Shown here piece after piece: positions 61,501-64,000 of a stretch of 64,000 nt of DNA. Within the stretch, counting starts at the first letter, position 1. Each line of letters starts with the position of its first letter. Below the pieces are notes generated by a model. The model saw only the letters and a list, made by a program, of their open reading frames with translations. It was not told where the DNA came from and ran no database searches. The position numbers were made by a program, and so were the translations under genes. Origin of the DNA: Ascidia mentula (Eukaryota > Chordata > Ascidiacea > Phlebobranchia > Ascidiidae); assembly GCA_947561715.1 (NCBI GenBank), contig OX387200.1, positions 14,510,501 to 14,574,500 on the forward strand, given 5' to 3'.

Positions 61501-62812
61501 GTTGAATTTTGGCTGTTATCTCGAAAGCGCCGTCCCCGTACCTGATAATGTTCTGCTTCGCTGTCTTTGGCAAGTCTCGCAATTAGTGACGACATTGCGT
61601 ACATGTCTTTCAGCAATCCTTCCACCTGCTCGTAAAAACCGTCCTCCATTCCATCGTCAAGAGAGGGCCTGACGAAAAAACAAACCAGACATATTTTATG
61701 ACTTAAACCTGATCTTGTCCGAAGTACAAGATTAAGTGCAAAAGTCAATACACAGTTGCAGCAGGGTCTCCAAAATAAATAACGTTTTTACATAGTAACC
61801 GTAATGTACTTAATACACAATATAGCACAAAACCAGCGAACGGCAGCCTCATGTATATCTTACTTGAAAGTCATGTCGGGAGCCTTCAGCTCAAGCGAGG
61901 CCTGAAACAGCGGGGGAAGTCCCAGTTTGGCGTCGGTCTGTTTCAAGAGGAACTTCATGGAACATTCGATGGCGTTGAAGCAACCGTCGATGACCATGTC
62001 GTCCACGTACATGACGTAACTTTTCCACGTCTCCGAGTCGCCGGACGCTTTGAAGAGTTGCATGTTTTCCTGCATAAATGCGATAGAAACTAAGCATTGG
62101 AGAATGGTTCACGTCGATCGACATCAAGCAAAGAAAGTAAAATAGAAACAGATGACTGAGTTCTGAGAAAGGAAATATACTCAAAAAACTACCAGAGATA
62201 AAAGAAAAACACCGGTGCGAGACCCTTTTTTGGAGATCGTTTTGGACAGTAGGGGTCCCCAAACATTTACGTTAGAAATTCCTCAGTTTTAGAGCAAGCA
62301 TTGAGGCAGGAGATTGGCAGCCTTGGTCATGCGTCCAACCCATATACCAAGACCAAAAACCGGATCGAAATTCGTGGCAAGGATATTCTGGGTTTAAAGC
62401 AAGCAGTAATATTCAATGATATGTATATCCATATATATTCGGAATAACTATGAACAACTCACACTCGTATAGGCCCTGAAGCGCCACATGGCTACATTTG
62501 ACTTAGATGGGGTCAGTCATCTACTAACACCAAACAACTTTTTTCGTAGTAAAATGGGCAACTTCATAACGATATAACGAGCAACAATAAATGATTTGAG
62601 CAAGCACCCAACATATATCCAACATACAAAACGCAACATCATCACATATACTATTACTATGAAGAGTACAAACGAATAAATTAATGTGAAAGTGAAATAA
62701 GTGAAAAGAAACCTACTTGCAGTAGACCATGCACTGCCTCGGCGTTCTCTTTAATCATTCCATATCTCTTGTGTAATCGATCATCTCGGTCATCGAGGCT
62801 AAGCAAAGCATC
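34562..62812 (-). CDS. Axonemal dynein heavy chain, outer-arm beta class (DNAH9/11/17), 5' end outside the window
   Basis: Motor subunit of ciliary/flagellar outer dynein arms. More than 50 small exons run from the exon at 62717-62812 ([13 protein letters not shown]) to the stop at 34562-34564. Tail exons include [10 protein letters not shown] (61864-62069) and [13 protein letters not shown] (about 55500). AAA1 P-loop [15 protein letters not shown] lies at about 54390-54440 with [11 protein letters not shown] beside it. AAA2 has GNAGTGKSQ (about 52550), AAA3 [10 protein letters not shown] (about 49590) with [15 protein letters not shown] (49150-49200), and AAA4 [10 protein letters not shown] (about 47030). 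The stalk coiled coils and microtubule-binding domain span about 42960-45090. The C-terminal end is [20 protein letters not shown] ... [14 protein letters not shown], which with the tail places it in the beta class; I cannot choose between DNAH9, 11 and 17. About 800 N-terminal residues are missing, expected beyond 64000. All four Walker A motifs are intact. Exon borders beyond those stated are approximate. Confidence 0.93.
35643..35835 (+). mobile_element. Hammerhead-bearing palindromic element, copy C (short form)
   Basis: About 190 bases in a dynein intron, antisense to dynein. The ends are perfect inverted repeats of 27 bases: AATGAGAGCTGCAGACAGGG, continuing TGTATAC, against its complement at 35809-35835. 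It contains the shared GGTACCACAAAGTGGA block, the TGCTAG/CTAGCA hairpin (35735-35754) and the ribozyme motif. Confidence 0.85.
35770..35829 (+). ncRNA. Type I hammerhead ribozyme motif, copy C
   Basis: Stem I AGCTGCA (35770-35776) / TGCAGCT (35823-35829), core CTGATGA (35777-35783), stem II GACCT-TAC-AGGTC (35784-35796), core GAA (35797-35799), stem III ACAG / CTGT with an inner GTG-TATA-CAC hairpin, cleavage residue C at 35822. This is the best-formed copy in the window. Confidence 0.88.
45601..45930. repeat. Eight 37-bp tandem units with an inverted unit at the left end
   Basis: Units begin at 45636, 45673, 45710, 45747, 45784, 45821, 45858 and 45895, exactly 37 bases apart, with consensus CCGTATGGTGGAGCTAGAGG followed by ACTGTTTTAAATAACAT and a few substitutions. 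The left end, AACAGTCCTCTAGCTCCACC (45601-45620), continuing ATACG, is the reverse complement of part of the unit. The whole block lies in a dynein intron between about 45500 and 46030. Confidence 0.95.
52315..52355 (+). ncRNA. Minimal hammerhead-like fold, solitary Penelope-type tail remnant
   Basis: In order: AGAA (stem I), CTGAAGA, one unpaired T, GCTTT-AATAA-AAAGC (stem II), GAA, ACATGT (minimal stem III), T (cleavage residue), TTCT (complement of AGAA). It has the same architecture as the fold at 7709-7747, including the extra T, with all three stems changed in sequence but still paired. No endonuclease or other element part is visible around it. It sits in a dynein intron. Confidence 0.45.
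56679..56751 (-). mobile_element. Decayed short copy D of the hammerhead-bearing element
   Basis: A 73-base palindrome in a dynein intron with arms AATTGTGTAAGCTGCAGAC and its inverse. On the minus strand the core reads CTCATGA where CTGATGA is required, stem II is GACCT-TTC-AGGTC followed by GAAA, and stem III is AGAG against CTGT with one mismatch. The G-to-C change at an invariant core base should abolish cleavage. Confidence 0.7.
59939..59994 (+). ncRNA. Solitary hammerhead ribozyme motif, copy E
   Basis: Stem I AAGCTGCA (59939-59946) / TGCAGCTT (59987-59994), core CTGATGA (59947-59953), stem II GACCT-TAT-AGGTC, core GAA, cleavage residue C at 59986. Stem III is weak (about two pairs, A-U and U-G). 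The rest of the element is absent: only the ribozyme end remains, in a dynein intron and antisense to dynein. Confidence 0.7.
62247..62391. mobile_element. Possible hAT-like remnant with an orphan open frame
   Basis: It begins CAGTAGGGGTCCCCAAACAT, like the ends of many hAT elements (CAGGGGTCCCCAAAC). On the minus strand it contains a short open stretch ([20 protein letters not shown]) behind a plausible acceptor, but the flanking dynein exons join in phase without it and it has no suitable donor. I therefore treat it as repeat rather than exon. Confidence 0.3.
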
Positions 62813-62929
62813 CTGAGAAAAACAAAATATGTTTTTACTTACAATGTAGCCATGATTAAATTTCCAGATTTAAAAAATCTGCTACCAAGATTTTTTAGTA
62901 CGGGATAACAATATTAAGAACAACGAAAA

Positions 62930-62996
62930 TGGTTAAGGCGTTGGACTCGAAATCCAATGGGATATTCCCGCACAGGTTCGAACCCTGTTCGCAACG
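62930..62996 (+). pseudogene. tRNA-Ser(CGA) fragment, 5'-truncated
   Basis: First unit of the array. Homology starts in the D loop (TGGTTAAGGCG); the acceptor 5' strand and D-stem start are missing. Anticodon loop CTCGAAA gives CGA. The 3' end reads TCGCAACG, the same variant as in the copy at 63820. Confidence 0.85.
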
Positions 62997-63066
62997 TTTC
63001 AATTTTTTCGTCAGGTTATAGTAAGGGTTTATATTCTAGTTTTAGTTAAAACCGAACGTTTTCGTA

Positions 63067-63148
63067 GCTGCGATGGCCGAGTGGTTAAGGCGTTGGACTT
63101 GAAATCCAATGGGATATTCCCGCATAGGTTCGAACCCTGTTCGCAGCG
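63067..63148 (+). tRNA. tRNA-Ser(TGA)
   Basis: 82 bases, with acceptor GCTGCGA/TCGCAGC, anticodon loop CTTGAAA between TTGGA and TCCAA, the long variable arm of class II tRNAs (TGGGATATTCCCGC) and T loop TTCGAAC. One T-stem pair is U-G. It is followed by a TTTTTT terminator about 7 bases downstream. Confidence 0.92.
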
Positions 63149-63218
63149 TTTCAATTTTTTCGTCAGGTTATAGTAAGGGTTTATATTCTAATTTAAGCTA
63201 AAACCGAACGTTTTCGTA

Positions 63219-63300
63219 GCTGCGATGTCCGAGTGGTTAAGGCGTTGGAGTTGAAATCCAATGGGATATTCCCGCACAGGTTCGAACCCTGTTCGCAGCG
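63219..63300 (+). tRNA. tRNA-Ser(TGA), variant copy
   Basis: Same structure as its neighbours, but base 32 of the anticodon loop is G (GTTGAAA) and the D stem reads GTCC instead of GGCC, which weakens a pair. It may be drifting toward a pseudogene. Confidence 0.8.
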
Positions 63301-63370
63301 TTTCAATTTTTTCGTCAGGTTATAGTAAGGGTTCATATTCTAGTTTATGTCAAAACTAAACGTTTTCGTT

Positions 63371-63452
63371 GCTGCGATGGCCGAGTGGTTAAGGCGTTGG
63401 ACTTGAAATCCAATAGGATATTCCTGCACAGGTTTGAACCCTGTTCGCAGCG
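63371..63452 (+). tRNA. tRNA-Ser(TGA), T-loop variant
   Basis: The T loop reads TTTGAAC instead of TTCGAAC, altering the invariant C of the internal promoter (B box), and the variable arm is changed (AGGATATTCCT). Function is doubtful. Confidence 0.75.
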
Positions 63453-63522
63453 TTTCAATTTTTTCGTCAGGTTATAGTAAGGGTTCATATTCTAGTTTAT
63501 GACAAAACTAAACGTTTTCGTT

Positions 63523-63604
63523 GCTGCGATGGCCGAGTGGTTAAGGCGTTGGACTTGAAATCCAATAGGATATTCCCGCACAGGTTCGAACCCCGTTCGC
63601 AGCG
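63523..63604 (+). tRNA. tRNA-Ser(TGA)
   Basis: Intact acceptor, D and anticodon arms. There is one T-stem mismatch (ACAGG against CCCGT), and the variable arm starts AGGATATTCCC. The following unit is 145 bases away rather than 152, because the seven bases ATAGTAA (or equivalent) are missing from its downstream spacer. Confidence 0.85.
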
Positions 63605-63667
63605 TTTCAATTTTTTCGTCAGGTTGGGTTTATATTCTAGTTTATGTCAAAACTAAACGTTTTCGTA

Positions 63668-63749
63668 GCTGCGATGGCCGAGTGGTTAAGGCGTTGGACT
63701 TGAAATCCAATGGGATATTCCCGCACAGGTTCGAACCCTGTTCGCAGCG
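63668..63749 (+). tRNA. tRNA-Ser(TGA)
   Basis: Matches the array consensus throughout, with all four stems paired. This is the best-formed TGA copy in the window. Confidence 0.93.
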
Positions 63750-63819
63750 TTTCAATTTTTTCGTCAGGTTATAGTAAGGGTTTATATTCTAGTTTATGTC
63801 AAAACTAAACGTTTTCGTA

Positions 63820-63901
63820 GCTGCGATGGCCGAGTGGTTAAGGCGTTGGACTCGAAATCCAATGGGATATTCCCGCACAGGTTCGAACCCTGTTCGCAAC
63901 G
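63820..63901 (+). tRNA. tRNA-Ser(CGA)
   Basis: Anticodon loop CTCGAAA gives CGA, a one-base change from its TGA neighbours. The 3' acceptor strand TCGCAAC leaves a C-A mismatch at the second acceptor pair. The same two differences occur together in the truncated copy at 62930. Confidence 0.85.
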
Positions 63902-63971
63902 TTTCAATTTTTTCGTCAGGTTATAGTAAGGGTTTATATTCTAGTTTATGTTAAAACTAAACGTTTTCGTA

Positions 63972-64000
63972 GCTGCGATGGCCGAGTGGTTAAGGCGTTG
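63972..64000 (+). tRNA. tRNA-Ser, cut by the window edge
   Basis: The first 29 bases (GCTGCGATGGCCGAGTGGTT, continuing AAGGCGTTG) match the array, and the start is at the expected 152-base spacing. The anticodon lies outside the window, so the array continues to the right. Confidence 0.85.

Larger units (their letters stand above)
62930..64000 (+). repeat. Tandem array of tRNA-Ser units, period 152 bp
   Basis: tRNA starts at 63067, 63219, 63371, 63523, 63668, 63820 and 63972 give spacings of 152, 152, 152, 145, 152 and 152. The spacers are nearly identical (TTTCAATTTTTTCGTCAGG ... AACGTTTTCGTAG), so whole units, not just the tRNAs, were duplicated. The array is antisense to the dynein gene and probably in one of its 5' introns. 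Confidence 0.95.

Noticed and set aside
62290-62391. An extra dynein exon ([16 protein letters not shown])
   Set aside because: The neighbouring exons join in phase as GLLQ-ENMQLF, as in related dyneins; this stretch ends in a stop without a usable donor.

Overview
The window is nuclear DNA of an animal, most likely a marine invertebrate chordate and probably an ascidian tunicate. This rests on AT-rich, intron-dense genes with introns of about 60 to 800 bases, closely packed neighbours, and ciliary, adenosine-receptor and heparan-sulfate genes of chordate type. The species assignment is inference; the gene families are read directly from the protein sequence.

Layout. 345-11138 (minus) is a many-exon ciliary gene resembling CFAP92 (DUF4550/KIAA1257). 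One of its introns carries a Penelope-like retroelement made of two head-to-head 3' fragments. 11424-13988 (minus) is an intronless LRGUK gene (leucine-rich repeats plus guanylate-kinase-like domain), 285 bases upstream of the CFAP92 start. A 2.2 kb divergent spacer follows. 16227-23276 and 23723-29071 (plus) are two tandem adenosine-receptor-like GPCR genes of about ten exons each. The next spacer (29.1-31.9 kb) holds a hAT-type MITE and a second inverted-repeat element. 31925-34151 (plus) is a five-exon heparan sulfate 3-O-sulfotransferase-like gene. 34562-62812 (minus) is most of an axonemal outer-arm dynein heavy chain of the DNAH9/11/17 class, entering from beyond the right edge. 62930-64000 (plus) is a tandem tRNA-Ser array in 152-base units, which also runs off the right edge.

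Three of the six protein genes (CFAP92-like, LRGUK, dynein heavy chain) belong to the cilium/sperm-flagellum programme, and two of them lie head to tail. The receptor pair is an evident local duplication with strongly conserved ligand-pocket residues and divergent third intracellular loops.

The most unusual content is RNA-structural. Five loci in introns of the receptor and dynein genes carry a palindromic mobile element whose right end folds as a type I hammerhead ribozyme: CUGANGA, a GACCU/AGGUC stem, GAAA, a closing stem, a C cleavage residue, and a stem I made from the element's own termini. Four of these cores look intact and one is decayed. A second, minimal hammerhead-like fold occurs in both arms of the Penelope-like element and again, with covarying stems, in a dynein intron. 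All structures were folded by eye.
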